Source: JBFIHF01 sp964411125 (GTDB lineage: Bacteria > Myxococcota_A > Bradymonadia > Bradymonadales > Bradymonadaceae). From it: a stretch of DNA of 64,000 nucleotides. Numbering within the stretch: position 1 is the stretch's first letter; each line of letters opens with the position of its first letter. The DNA is taken from the NCBI GenBank assembly GCA_964411125.1, contig CAYPJU010000008.1:1-64000 (forward strand). The letters are read 5' to 3'. Below are positions 34,690 to 44,590 of the stretch, piece by piece. Position numbers and translations under genes: made by a program. Under the pieces are notes generated by a model, which worked only from the letters and a program-made list of their open reading frames with translations, made no database searches and was not told the DNA's origin.

Positions 34690-36456
34690 TCAGGGTCGGG
34701 GCGCCACCGGGCGGGCCGCCGTCCACTCGACCCGAATCGGCTCACCCGACGAGCTGATGCGCCCTTCGGTCAGCCCGTCGGTCATGAGGTCGGCGACGCC
34801 GTTCGACGTCCCGTCCTGCAGCTTCGCACGCCCCGACAGCATCATGTCGACCGGGGTGCTGATGTCGCGAATCGGATCTGCGATCCACTCCGCGACCTTG
34901 CCAGTTGCTGCGTTGCATGCCGACGCGACGCCGCTGGTGCCGATGCAGAAGATTCCCGTCGGGTCGCACAGCTCGTCGCCGCGAGTGACTTTCCGCGCCA
35001 GCGTGTCGCAATCGACGAAGTGGGTGATCGCTTCCTCGATCGAGTGAGCGTTCCCGTTCGTGAGCTTGGGGAGCATCACGTTTTCGAGCAGGAAGAGGAG
35101 GATCGCGCCCGTGTCGATCGTCGCCTGGTACGACTCGACGACGAGCTCGTCGTAACCGTCGACACGGCCGGTCCACTCGTAGGAGACGCCGCCGAGCCCG
35201 TCTTCTGCGAGGTCGATGACGTGCTTGCCACACTCGGGCCCGTTGCTCTCCTCGCACTTCCACGTCCAGAAGACCGTGACTTCGGTCCACTCTTCGCGGC
35301 CCGTGAACTGGTTCGTGGTCGGGTCCGTCTTGTCGATCGTCAGCGCACTCTTCACCTGCAACTGGTTGAGCATCGAGCTCAGGTCCGCTGCCATCGCCGA
35401 GTATGTCTCAATCCCGACGTGCTTGAAGAGCTGCGTGTTGATGTAGTCGATCAGCCGGTCCTTCACGCCCGCAATGTCGAGCAGGAGGTCGGGGTTGATC
35501 CCGACGATGTCTTCGACCTGGTCGAGGACCATGTCGTAGATCGCTTCACCCGGATTCGCGAGGAACTCGATGACGCGGATGAGCGCGTTGGTGGCCGCGT
35601 TCTGGCTCGCGATCGCCTCCGAGAAGTCCCACGTGCTCGTGACCTCGAATTCGCCCGACGGCTGCATCGGGACGAGTTCCAGCGTGACCTGGGTACTCGT
35701 CGAGTTGCCAGCGATCACCTGTACGTCCTGCACACATCCCTGGGCGAGCGAAATGCCGGTGTCTCCGAGCGCGTCGACCACGACGGTGTACCGGTTCGTC
35801 GCCGGCAGTCCTTGCTGCTCGAGCGGCGAGTTCGGCCCGGTCGCGGCGACGAGAGGCTCTGGAAGTCGGACGCGGGCCGCCACGTGCTCGCACTTGACCG
35901 CGGCGCTGTCGTAGAACGTCGCGCGGTATGGCGACAGCGTCACCGGAGCGCTCGACGGGTTCGTGATGTCGACACGGACGCTCCCCGCGGTGGCGGCGGT
36001 CACGTCGACGTGGATGTCGAGCGGGGTCGCCTTCGGGTGCTCTGCGCGAATCGTCGTCTGGCCCGCGATCGGCCCCATCCGAAGATCGACCTTGGCGACG
36101 CCGCTTCCGTTCGTGATCGCCCCCGCCGAGGAGAGGGAAGTTCCCGCTCCGGCAGCCGTGACGACCGAGAAGTTGATGTTCTGTTCGGGTACGAAGACGC
36201 CGGTCGACGAATGGACGAGGCGAACCTCGAGCGCCTGGGACGTGCCGGCTTCGAACGAAGCGTTGGGGTTGACGAGCTGAAGCGTCATCACGCCGGCCCC
36301 CGGCAGCGCTCCGGCGCTTCCGTCGGCGCGCGACCCGGCGTACGCGTCGTCCGCCAGGAGAGTGGGACCGTTGTCTCCACACGCCGCGAGCGAAAGCGCC
36401 AGGCATCCCAGAACCAGCCATTTTGTCGCGTTCATCGTCGTCTTCATCGCTTTCAT
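34690..36456 (-). CDS. large lipoprotein with Ig-like N-terminal region
   Basis: About 588 residues. A lipoprotein signal ends at LSLAACG; ATG at 36456, 36447 and 36435 are all possible starts and none has a clear ribosome binding site. Residues about 45-160 resemble a bacterial Ig-like (Big) domain (LQLVNPNASFEAGTSQALEV). The central part has a long helical stretch (about 290-400) and the last third has several Cys. Probably surface or periplasmic; function unknown. It converges with the DUF4178 operon. Confidence 0.65.
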   Translation of the reverse strand: MKAMKTTMNATKWLVLGCLALSLAACGDNGPTLLADDAYAGSRADGSAGALPGAGVMTLQLVNPNASFEAGTSQALEVRLVHSSTGVFVPEQNINFSVVTAAGAGTSLSSAGAITNGSGVAKVDLRMGPIAGQTTIRAEHPKATPLDIHVDVTAATAGSVRVDITNPSSAPVTLSPYRATFYDSAAVKCEHVAARVRLPEPLVAATGPNSPLEQQGLPATNRYTVVVDALGDTGISLAQGCVQDVQVIAGNSTSTQVTLELVPMQPSGEFEVTSTWDFSEAIASQNAATNALIRVIEFLANPGEAIYDMVLDQVEDIVGINPDLLLDIAGVKDRLIDYINTQLFKHVGIETYSAMAADLSSMLNQLQVKSALTIDKTDPTTNQFTGREEWTEVTVFWTWKCEESNGPECGKHVIDLAEDGLGGVSYEWTGRVDGYDELVVESYQATIDTGAILLFLLENVMLPKLTNGNAHSIEEAITHFVDCDTLARKVTRGDELCDPTGIFCIGTSGVASACNAATGKVAEWIADPIRDISTPVDMMLSGRAKLQDGTSNGVADLMTDGLTEGRISSSGEPIRVEWTAARPVAPRP

Positions 36457-36758
36457 CACGTCGAGCCACCACTCGTTCGAGTCGTCGGGACGAACCGCCC
36501 CGACCTTCGCTTCAGGGTAGTGCGAGGTTCGTGCCAACGCTGCGACCGCCAATTCATGCGGGGTTGCGGGACAACTCGACTCTCCGCGGCAACAAGACCT
36601 TCCGATCGTGAGCTCCTGGGTGTGGTCCGAGCCCCTCAACTGGATGGCGCCCTCGCCAGCCGCGCACACCGCGCCGCGGTGCCCACGGAAGACGACACAG
36701 CTAACTTGCGCAGACCCCGCGAGGATGAAAAAGTCTCACCACGCTGTTGGAGATAGTC
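36457..36758 (+). other. divergent intergenic region
   Basis: About 300 bases between the large lipoprotein gene (-) and the first twin Cys-rich lipoprotein (+). It must hold both promoters, but I see no consensus -35/-10 pair, long repeat or RNA gene. GGAG before the plus-strand start is its only clear signal. Confidence 0.4.
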
Positions 36759-37250
36759 ATGCGAACATTCGTCATCGCCGCTTCCCTCGCCCTGCTCTGC
36801 GCAAGTTGCGACAAAGCCGAACCGCCCGAGGCGGCCGGTCCTCCCGAGCCTGTCGAGTCCGACGAGGCCGAGGCGGCGGAGGCGGCCGAGGCGGCCGAGG
36901 CGGCCGACGAAGCGCCCGCGGCGCCCGGCGGAGCCGGAGGGAGCACGCCCGCCAGTGTCGATTGCCCCGACGAATGCAAAGCGAACTGCGCGATGCATAT
37001 CGCGCCGCAGATCTACGTCGAGTGTGTGGAGGCGTTTCATGCCGGCTGTTTCGGCGAGACGCTCCCCGAGGATGCCGACTGTTCGTTCCTGGACCGAAAG
37101 AAGCCGGGTTCGCACATCCCGATGCTGCGCGAAGGGAAGTACAAGAAGATTCCGGCACCCGCCGACCGAGAAGCAGAGCCGGCTCCGAGAGGGGGACCGG
37201 CTCCGAAGAAAGCCGAAGACGGCAAAGCGATGCCGATGCCGGACTACTGA
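36759..37250 (+). CDS. Cys-rich lipoprotein with AMPMPDY tail (first of pair)
   Basis: A 163-residue lipoprotein. The signal peptide ends at LLCASC; ATG at 36759 has GGAG upstream. A low-complexity Glu/Ala linker leads to a Cys module (CPDECKANCAMH then VECVEAFHAGC) with spacing C-x3-C-x3-C-x12-C-x7-C, then a Pro/Lys-rich tail ending KAMPMPDY. The next gene encodes a shorter relative with the same Cys pattern and the same last residues. No known family was recognised. Likely exported to the outer membrane; function unknown. Confidence 0.65.
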   Translation: MRTFVIAASLALLCASCDKAEPPEAAGPPEPVESDEAEAAEAAEAAEAADEAPAAPGGAGGSTPASVDCPDECKANCAMHIAPQIYVECVEAFHAGCFGETLPEDADCSFLDRKKPGSHIPMLREGKYKKIPAPADREAEPAPRGGPAPKKAEDGKAMPMPDY

Positions 37251-37264
37251 GCCGAGGAAGACCC

Positions 37265-37720
37265 ATGCGCACGCTGACCCTGACTCTCGCCGCCGCATTT
37301 TCGCTTGCCACCACAGCCTGCGGATCGGGTACACCGTCGACGCGGATGCCCGACCCGGAGTCGACGATCGCCCCCGCGAATCTCGCGGCACCGGCCGCCG
37401 AGAAAGAGAAGGAAGAGCCAGGCCCCCTCTGCGAAGCAGACTGCGCCGAGGCGTGCTCGGCGTGGGCAGACACGGACCGTCACGACGCGTGTGCCTCGGC
37501 GTTCGCGCTCGGTTGCTTTGCCGAGGGCTACGCCGGGGAAGACGAGGTGTGCGCCGAGTTCGCTGACCCGCCGGCCGCGGAGGCCGAAGCAGAATCGAAA
37601 GAAGGGGGCGCGACGGCCCCCAAGAGGCGAAGCAAGACAGCCCCCGCAGAATCAGAGGACGCGGAGGGCCCCTCCGAGGACGACGACGGTGCCCGGGCGA
37701 TGCCGATGCCCGACTACTGA
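37265..37720 (+). CDS. Cys-rich lipoprotein with AMPMPDY tail (second of pair)
   Basis: A 151-residue lipoprotein with signal ATTACG. The Cys module (CEADCAEACSAW then DACASAFALGC) matches the preceding protein, and the C-terminus is RAMPMPDY. The linker and tail are rich in Glu, Ala and Lys. The gene begins 14 bases after its twin and its stop overlaps the convergent kinase gene's stop by 7 bases. Duplication followed by divergence is the simplest explanation; the constant tail suggests a selected sorting or binding signal. Confidence 0.65.
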   Translation: MRTLTLTLAAAFSLATTACGSGTPSTRMPDPESTIAPANLAAPAAEKEKEEPGPLCEADCAEACSAWADTDRHDACASAFALGCFAEGYAGEDEVCAEFADPPAAEAEAESKEGGATAPKRRSKTAPAESEDAEGPSEDDDGARAMPMPDY

Positions 37721-40700
37721 CGAGCGTGTGCGGCGACCTCGTCCGCGCGTTCCTCGTCGCCGAGCCGCCTGTACTCCGCCGCGGAGTGCTCGAAAAACTC
37801 CTCGGACCACCGACGCTCGCCGGCTCGCTCACTCGCCCGAGCGAACTGCTCCAGCGACCAGGCGAGGTCCCGATCGGCTTCGGTGCGACCCGACAGATCA
37901 CCTCGCACCGCGTCGACGAGCGACAGGGCCGAATCGCGGGCTCCTAGCCCGACGAGACACGTGGCCCGCGCGATCGTCAGCACCTCCCGAAAACCTTCCG
38001 GGTCTTCGTCCTCGGCGAGCTTCTCGAGCAGCGTTCCCGCCGCGCGGTAGTTCCCGGCGGCCATCTCGACGAGCCCGAGGTTGAGGTCCGAGATCACGTG
38101 CTTGTGCCCCCCGAGGAGCTGGCGCCAACGCTTCGACTCCAGGTACCGATCCCGCGCGGTCTCGTAGTCGCCGAGGAATCGAGCGATCTCCGCAAGCACG
38201 CTCACGGCTTCGGCGAGAACGGTGGGTGCGGCCGCCTCCCGAGCCGCCTCGCACGCAGCCTCGGCGATCTGCCTCGCGCGCTCCCATGATGCACGGGAGA
38301 CGTGCAGCCCCGCCAGATACGCGAGCGTGGAAGCATGCTGCTCACGCCTTCCCAACTGTCCGTACGCAGACGCCGCAGCCTGATAATGCGCCTCCGCCTC
38401 GTCGAGTCGCCCGAGCCGATACGCCGCATAGCCCGCGTGGAGACGGCAGTTCGCCAGCTCCTCTCGGTCCCCCAGACGGGGGAGCGTCTTCACCAGGTGT
38501 TCGAGCAGCCCCAGCGCCTCTTCGAACCTGCCTCGCCCGACCATCACCCGCGCGTGCGTCCGGGCGGCATCCGCACACCCGCGAAGGTAGCTCACGTGCA
38601 CCGCCCTCTCCTCCGCCTGGCTCGCCCTTTCGGCTGCGAGGTCGAGCCGACGTTCCTGCAGAAACGTCGCCGCATCGGCGTTGAGCCAGTCGATCCGCAG
38701 GACGTCGGTGTCGTCGAGCGCGAGCGAATTCACCAACACCATCCCGCGGTCCACCATCCGCCGGGCGCGATGTACGTCGGTCGCGTGAGATTTCTGGGCT
38801 GCTCGGACGAGGGCCGACAGCGCGAAGCGCAGGTTACCGGCGCGCTCCCAGTGCCGCGCCACCCGCTCCAGCGCCGGAGCGGTCGTGGCGTGCCGCTCGA
38901 GGACGATCGCGCAGACTTCGTTGAGCGCTGCCTCATCCGGACCATGGCGGAGCTCTTCGACCAACTCACGATGAACGAAGCGCCACTCGCCCGCCCTGCG
39001 CGTGTCGACGAGACCGATCGTCGCGAGCACCTCCTCGAACCGCGCCGGGACGTCGATCCCCAGGTGCGCGGCAACTTCTTCGAACTCTCGAACGTCGACC
39101 ACCCGTCCCAACGCTCCCGCCGAGGCGAGGAGCCGTGCCACCGCCTCGCGCTCGGGAAACTCGTCCAGGGCCCGCTCGATCCGGCGGCGCCACAACCCGC
39201 GCGTCGTGGCCGGCAGCCGGTCGGCGAGCACTTGATACCCTTCGGCCGTGCGCATCAACGCCCCCGAGTCGATGAGCTCGGCGATGCACGCGCGCAGCGC
39301 CACGGCGTCGTCGCCGAAACATTGCGCGAGCAACCGCCGGCCCGCGACACCGAAAGGAAGCATCGATTCGACGAGCTCTTCCCGCTCGGCATCGTCGTAC
39401 GGGACGACCTGCAAGACCTCTACCGGTTCGGCGTCCACCAGCTCCCCCAGCACCCGCTCCTCGACGCTCGTCGGCTCCACGAGGTCGTCGTCGACCAGGA
39501 GCAGGATCGTCACCGCCCCCGAGCCCTCCCGAGCGAAATGATTGCCGAACGCCAGCACTTCCGCGCTCGAATGCGCATCGTGGAAGACGGCGACGACGGG
39601 GCGCCGCTCCGCCTCGGCTGCGAGCAGGTCCGCGTAGGCGCGAAAACGTTCGTTGCGCGTCCCCGCTGGTGGTGGCTCCTCGAGCCCCCGGGCGCGGCCC
39701 ACGTCGCGCGCGAAGAGCTCCGACCGCGATTCGAGGAGCTCTGACGGGAGCCCTGCGGCGACCGCCTGGCGGATGCGCTGCCGAAGGGCCGCATCGGTCA
39801 CGTAGGTGAGCCGAAGCGCCTCCGCCGCGAGCTCAGCGAGCCCTTCCGAACCACCGGTCCGCGCACGAACCCCGGAGACATGAAGATGCCGCGCTGCGCC
39901 GACCTCCGCCGCGTGAACCCCGAACCAGTCGGCGAGGTCGGCGACCGGCGCCGAACCGCCGCCACGCAGCACCACCACGCGGGGCCGGCGCTGCTCGACG
40001 GTCTCCCGAAAGAGTGCCCAGATCCGTTCGCGCTGCTCCTCCATCCCGACGGCGCGCGGCGCCCGCAGCGCGAAGAGCCCGAGCCCCTCGTCGAGGGTGT
40101 TCTCCCCGGCGAGCTGCTCCCACCGCGCCGGCACGGGCGCCCGAACCACCGGACTCGCGCCCGAGTCCGGCGTCGGCGCGTCCGTCGTCGGAATGACGGT
40201 GGGGGAGACTTCCGTGTCCGCCATACCGAAATCGGGTGCCTCTAGCCCTCCGGCGACGGCGGTCGCCGGGGACGAAGGGGCNNNNNNNNNNNNNNNNNNN
40301 NNNNNNNNNNNNNNNNNNNNNNNNNNNNNNNNNNNNNNNNNNNNNNNNNNNNNNNNNNNNNNNNNNNNNNNNNNNNNNNNNGGCGACGGCGGTCGCCGGG
40401 GACGAAGGGGCCCCGGCGTCCAGCGACTGCAAGGCCCACAGCGCATCGGCCGCGCACCTGTAGCGGTGTTGCGGATCTTTGACGAGGAGGCGCCGCACCC
40501 AACCCTCGAAGCCCTCCGGAACCTCGAACCGGGGGCGAAGAACGGGGGGACGCCGGGTCAGGTGCATCTGGGCGAGCTCGATCAACTTCGACGAACGAAA
40601 CGGCGGCTGGCCCGACACGACCGCATACGCCAGACACCCTATCGCGTAGAGATCGGTCCATGGCCCGAAGTCCGCACGCGCGCCGCGGAGCTGCTCGGGC

Positions 40701-41278
40701 GGCATGAACGCCGGAGTGCCGACGGTTCGTCCGTCCGACAGCGGAGCGCTGAACTCCTGCAGCCGCATCGGGTGAGCGATCCCGAAGTCGGTCAGCTTGT
40801 AGACCGTCTCCTCCTCACGCCCCAGAAGGATGTTCGCGGGCTTGATGTCGCGGTGAATCACCCCTCGAGCATGCGCGTAGGCGAGGGCATCGAGCACCGA
40901 CCGCAACAACAGCGAAACGTCGGCCCACGAGGCGAACGGAAGCGCGTCGCTCAGCGTTCCCCTCCCCTGCTCCATCACCAGGAACGGTACGATGCCGTCC
41001 ACTCCCGGTGGAGGCTGGTCGTCGGGGCGGACGTAGCCGTGATCGAGCATTCGGATGATGTTCGGGTGTAAGAGCGATGCGTGGGAGCGAGCCTCGTTGA
41101 GCAGCGAGTCGGAGAAGACCGTCTCTTGAATCCGGTCCGAAGTCAGCACCTTGACCGCGACCTCCGACTCCCGGACCCGGACGTGATGACCTGCCCACAC
41201 CGCCGCCATTCCGCCGCTGCCGAGCTGCCGCGTCAGCACGTACTCGCCGAGTCTGAACTTCAGGGGATCCGTTGGCAT
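37714..41278 (-). CDS. Ser/Thr kinase with degenerate ATPase domain and TPRs (interrupted by a gap)
   Basis: Kinase domain at the N-terminus (start ATG 41278) with GSGGMAAVW, K43, HRDIKPANI and TDFGIAHP. After the gap comes a region aligning with the ATPase of the 20.6-24.1 kb paralogue, but the P-loop is replaced by GGGSAPVADL and Walker B reads VFHDAHSSAE; long TPR repeats follow. The 100-N gap (40282-40381) lies in the linker. Both flanks end in the same 30 bases (APSSPATAVA in protein), and removing the Ns plus one copy restores one frame of about 1144 residues. It is thus probably intact and a non-ATP-binding paralogue. Confidence 0.8.
40282..40381. other. 100-N scaffold gap, probably spurious
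   Basis: The Ns are flanked by identical 30-base sequences (40252-40281 and 40382-40411). Deleting 130 bases (gap plus one copy) puts the two parts of the kinase in one frame. This suggests overlapping contig ends, not missing sequence. Confidence 0.8.
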
Positions 41279-41534
41279 GCGGCGAGCATATCGCCCACCG
41301 CTGCCCATGCCCATTCGCAATCGACGCCTCGAACATGCCCGCTCGCCGCAACCCGATCCCCGTCAGGCAGGAAGAACGTCACGAAAGAGCCCCAACACTT
41401 CGGCGGGGTGGTTTTTTTGGGGGGGGACTTTCAGGTTGGAGGAATCCACGTGGACCGGCGCGGTGCGTGCGTGAGAAGGGGGGCCGCGCCGACGCGACGG
41501 ACGTCGTTCGGTCGACGGCCCCGGGCCGTGACGG
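41279..41534. other. intergenic region with T7G8 tract
   Basis: 256 bases between the VWA lipoprotein stop and the kinase start, both on the minus strand. It contains a T7G8 run (41412-41426), which may be an assembly or replication slippage site. No RNA gene or clear promoter was seen. Confidence 0.35.
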
Positions 41535-42749
41535 TCAGTTCGCGACCGTGACCCAGGGGATGCTCACCTCTCCGAACGACATGCGTCCGTCGATGCGGGA
41601 GCCGACGGGGGGGACGTCGCACTCGTCTCGCGGGGTTTCATGGGTCGGTTTGGGGACGCACGAGTAGGTCTCGACCTGGTAGCCTTCGGTCATCGCGCGC
41701 CCGAGAACGTCGTAGAGTTCGCGGAGCTGCGCGGGGTTACGGGCCGCAGCGTAGAAACCGCCCGTGTCGCGGGCGAGTTTCTGCAGATTCCGCACGGCCT
41801 GCGTCTGCTCGGGATCGACCACGTCGGGATTCGCCGACGACGCCGAAGCCGGGCCGAGGCCGATCGCGTAGACCCGAACCCCCGCGTCGTTGGCGAGACC
41901 GATGACCGAGTCGACGTTCCACGCTTCCGACTCGTTGTCCTCGCCGTCGCTCAGCACCACGATCGTTCGAGCCACCTCCCGCATCTCCACGGGTACGTCC
42001 GCGTCCTCACCCATCTCCTCCCACGGGACGTCTTCGCCGCGGTCGCGTCGCACGGTTTCTTCCAACGATTGCGCCGCCGCCTGCGTCTCGAACACCATTT
42101 CCGCTAGCGAGTCGTATAGAGGAGTGCCGACCCGCTCGTCGCCGCGCACCTGCGAGATCGCGTCCTGCACGGCGAGCGGATCGACTGCGAACTCGGCGTG
42201 CAGGCGGGTCGCGGTAAAGCCGACCGTCGGATCCGGTCCGAACTCCGCGACCGCGAACTCGCTGTCCGGCGATGCAGCGAAGACCCGATCGACGAGCCCC
42301 CGTGCGGCGTCGATGCGCTCGCGCTTCGGGTCGTGAGGGCACGTCACGCAGACGTCCCCGTATTCGGACGGGGGGTAGGCGAGCTCCATGGAACCGGAGC
42401 CATCCAGCAGCAACGTCACGGTATTGAACGGTTTGGGCGTCACCTCGTCGCCGCCGGTGTGTTCGCATTCGGAGTACGTTCCGTCCTCGTTCTGCACTTC
42501 GACCCGCATCCCGCTCTGCTGCAGTTGCCCGAACGAGAGGAGCTCTCCTCCCCCCTCCTCGTTGAAGAGGCTGAAATCGATGTTTCCCGACTCCCTGAAG
42601 TCGCGGGCGGGGGTGACTCCGGCCAACGAAAGCGCCGCCACCTGGCGGATCATCGGGTCGTCGAGGACGTCCTGCAGGGCGCCCAACTCTGCGCAACCAG
42701 ACTGGAAAAGACATGCGGCGGTAAGGGAAATCGCGGTGAGACGCTTCAC
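41535..42749 (-). CDS. VWA-domain lipoprotein
   Basis: A 404-residue exported protein starting at GTG (42749), with AAGGAG 5 bases upstream; a longer frame upstream is non-coding in character. The signal peptide offers two candidate lipidation Cys (13 and 19). Residues about 110-320 form a von Willebrand A domain with a complete MIDAS: DGSGS, GTPLYDSL and LSDGED. VWA domains bind metal-dependent ligands or assemble complexes. Divergent from the hybrid histidine kinase. Partner unknown. Confidence 0.85.
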   Translation of the reverse strand: MKRLTAISLTAACLFQSGCAELGALQDVLDDPMIRQVAALSLAGVTPARDFRESGNIDFSLFNEEGGGELLSFGQLQQSGMRVEVQNEDGTYSECEHTGGDEVTPKPFNTVTLLLDGSGSMELAYPPSEYGDVCVTCPHDPKRERIDAARGLVDRVFAASPDSEFAVAEFGPDPTVGFTATRLHAEFAVDPLAVQDAISQVRGDERVGTPLYDSLAEMVFETQAAAQSLEETVRRDRGEDVPWEEMGEDADVPVEMREVARTIVVLSDGEDNESEAWNVDSVIGLANDAGVRVYAIGLGPASASSANPDVVDPEQTQAVRNLQKLARDTGGFYAAARNPAQLRELYDVLGRAMTEGYQVETYSCVPKPTHETPRDECDVPPVGSRIDGRMSFGEVSIPWVTVAN

Positions 42750-42905
42750 GGGGGCTCCTTCGGCTTTTAGGTCATTCGATGCGAGAAGGACGCGGACCTC
42801 CCGGCGGAAATTCAAAACGAGGAGGCTCAGACGATCGCGGGATGGACGCACCGCGGGGGCGTGCATACGTTCCTCGCGATGCCGCAGACTGACCCGAAAT
42901 GATTT

Positions 42906-44519
42906 ATGGCAGTTCACAAGACGAAATCCGGCGTGGCGGGCCTGGCCCATCTAACCCTGGGTACCCGCTACCAGCGCCTTCATCGCTCGGAGACCGAGCT
43001 ATTCGAGACATTGGCAGGGTTCTGCGAAGCGGGAATCGAAGAAGGAGAGTTGTGCGTCGTGCTGGGCCCGACGTGCAGGCAGCGGCTCCAGGAGCAGCTG
43101 CCTTCGTCGGCGGGGCGCCCCGGTGACCTTCTGGTGCTTCCGCCCGACCGACATCTCGATCAGAGGCTGATCGACGAACTCGTCAGGGAAGCGGGCGATC
43201 GAGGACTCGGCGCGGTACGCATCGCGCGGGAAGCAGACTTCGCGAGCTCCCCGGTCGGAGAACTGTCGACGCGAGCGGTGGTCCTGCTCGACAGTTACGA
43301 CCTCGAAGCGGCCCCCACCGAAGTTCTCCGCGAGTTTCTCCGGGGGACCGAACATCCGATGCATACGGCGAGCGGTGTGGGATCAACCGCAGCCTCGTTG
43401 TCCGACGACGGCACTGCCAAGGACGAGTTCATCGCCATGCTCGGTCACGAACTCCGCAACCCGCTCGCGCCTATCGTGACGGCCCTGGACCTCATCGAGC
43501 TTCGCCGGGAATCGGACCCGTTCCGTCGCGAGCACCGGATCATCGACAGGCAGGTGCGTCACGTCGCATCGCTGGTCGACGACATGCTCGACATCTCGCG
43601 TATCACGCGGGGGAAGATCGCGCTGCGTCGTGGCGCGCACGAAATCCACGAAGTGGTCCAGGAAGCGATCCACGCTGCCGGACCGCTCCTCGAGGAGCGC
43701 TACCACACCCTCGTCGTCGACATGCCGCGGCACGGGCTGCTCGTCGAAGTGGACTCCGACCGCATGGCGCAGGTTCTGACCAACATCTTGATCAATGCCG
43801 CTCAGTACACGCCCGTCCGTGGGCGCATCACGGTGAGCGCAGAGCGAATCGCGAGCGGAGACGTCTGCGTTTCGATCAAGGACAATGGCCGCGGAATCGC
43901 CCCCGACCGAATCGGGCGAGTGTTCGAGCCTTTCGAGCAGTGTTACGCCCAGCAGTCGGACCGCTCCGACGGAGGGCTCGGCCTGGGCCTGGCGATCGCT
44001 CGCACCCTGGTCGAACTTCACGACGGATCGATCGACATCTCGAGCACCGTGGGGACAGGGACCGAAGTCCGAATCTGCATCCCGACGGTCCACGCGGTTC
44101 CGTCCCACGACGAGCCCTCGCAAGAGCGCCTCGAGACTACGCGACGCCGTGAGACGAGGGTCCTCGTGGTCGACGACAACAGCGACGCAGCCGAAATGCT
44201 CGCGGAGTACCTCGACGCTGTCGGATACGAAGTGCGCGTCGCACATGACGGACCGTCTGCCATCGAAGTCGCAGCCGAGTTTCGTCCCGCCACTGCTCTC
44301 CTCGACATCGGGCTACCGGTGATGGACGGCTACGAACTCGCCGAGAAGCTCGTTCAACGCTGCAACCTGTCGGACCTCAAGCTGATCGCCGTGACCGGCT
44401 ACGGCCAAGAGAAAGACCGCGAGCGCTCCCGCCGCGCCGGGTTCGACGAGCACATGGTGAAGCCGGTGGACATCGGCGAATTGCTCCGTCTCCTCCCCTC
44501 CTCGGCAGCCGCCGAATAG
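42906..44519 (+). CDS. hybrid histidine kinase with MEDS-like sensor and receiver domain
   Basis: A 537-residue cytoplasmic hybrid kinase. Residues about 15-150 resemble the MEDS/DcmR-type sensory domain. HisKA follows with H181 (MLGHELRNPL), then HATPase (NILINAAQY, KDNGRGIAPD, GLGLGLAI), then a C-terminal receiver with acidic VVDDNSD, phospho-acceptor D467 (LLDIGLPVMDG) and conserved Lys in MVKPVD. No transmembrane segment is seen. The receiver is the only visible output, so a separate partner is needed. It is divergent from the VWA lipoprotein. Confidence 0.88.
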   Translation: MAVHKTKSGVAGLAHLTLGTRYQRLHRSETELFETLAGFCEAGIEEGELCVVLGPTCRQRLQEQLPSSAGRPGDLLVLPPDRHLDQRLIDELVREAGDRGLGAVRIAREADFASSPVGELSTRAVVLLDSYDLEAAPTEVLREFLRGTEHPMHTASGVGSTAASLSDDGTAKDEFIAMLGHELRNPLAPIVTALDLIELRRESDPFRREHRIIDRQVRHVASLVDDMLDISRITRGKIALRRGAHEIHEVVQEAIHAAGPLLEERYHTLVVDMPRHGLLVEVDSDRMAQVLTNILINAAQYTPVRGRITVSAERIASGDVCVSIKDNGRGIAPDRIGRVFEPFEQCYAQQSDRSDGGLGLGLAIARTLVELHDGSIDISSTVGTGTEVRICIPTVHAVPSHDEPSQERLETTRRRETRVLVVDDNSDAAEMLAEYLDAVGYEVRVAHDGPSAIEVAAEFRPATALLDIGLPVMDGYELAEKLVQRCNLSDLKLIAVTGYGQEKDRERSRRAGFDEHMVKPVDIGELLRLLPSSAAAE

Positions 44520-44590
44520 GCTCGCACCGGAGCCCGGCCATCCTTCCTGGCTAATTTGCGCCTCCGAGATGCGCGTGGGACAATCGGGCC

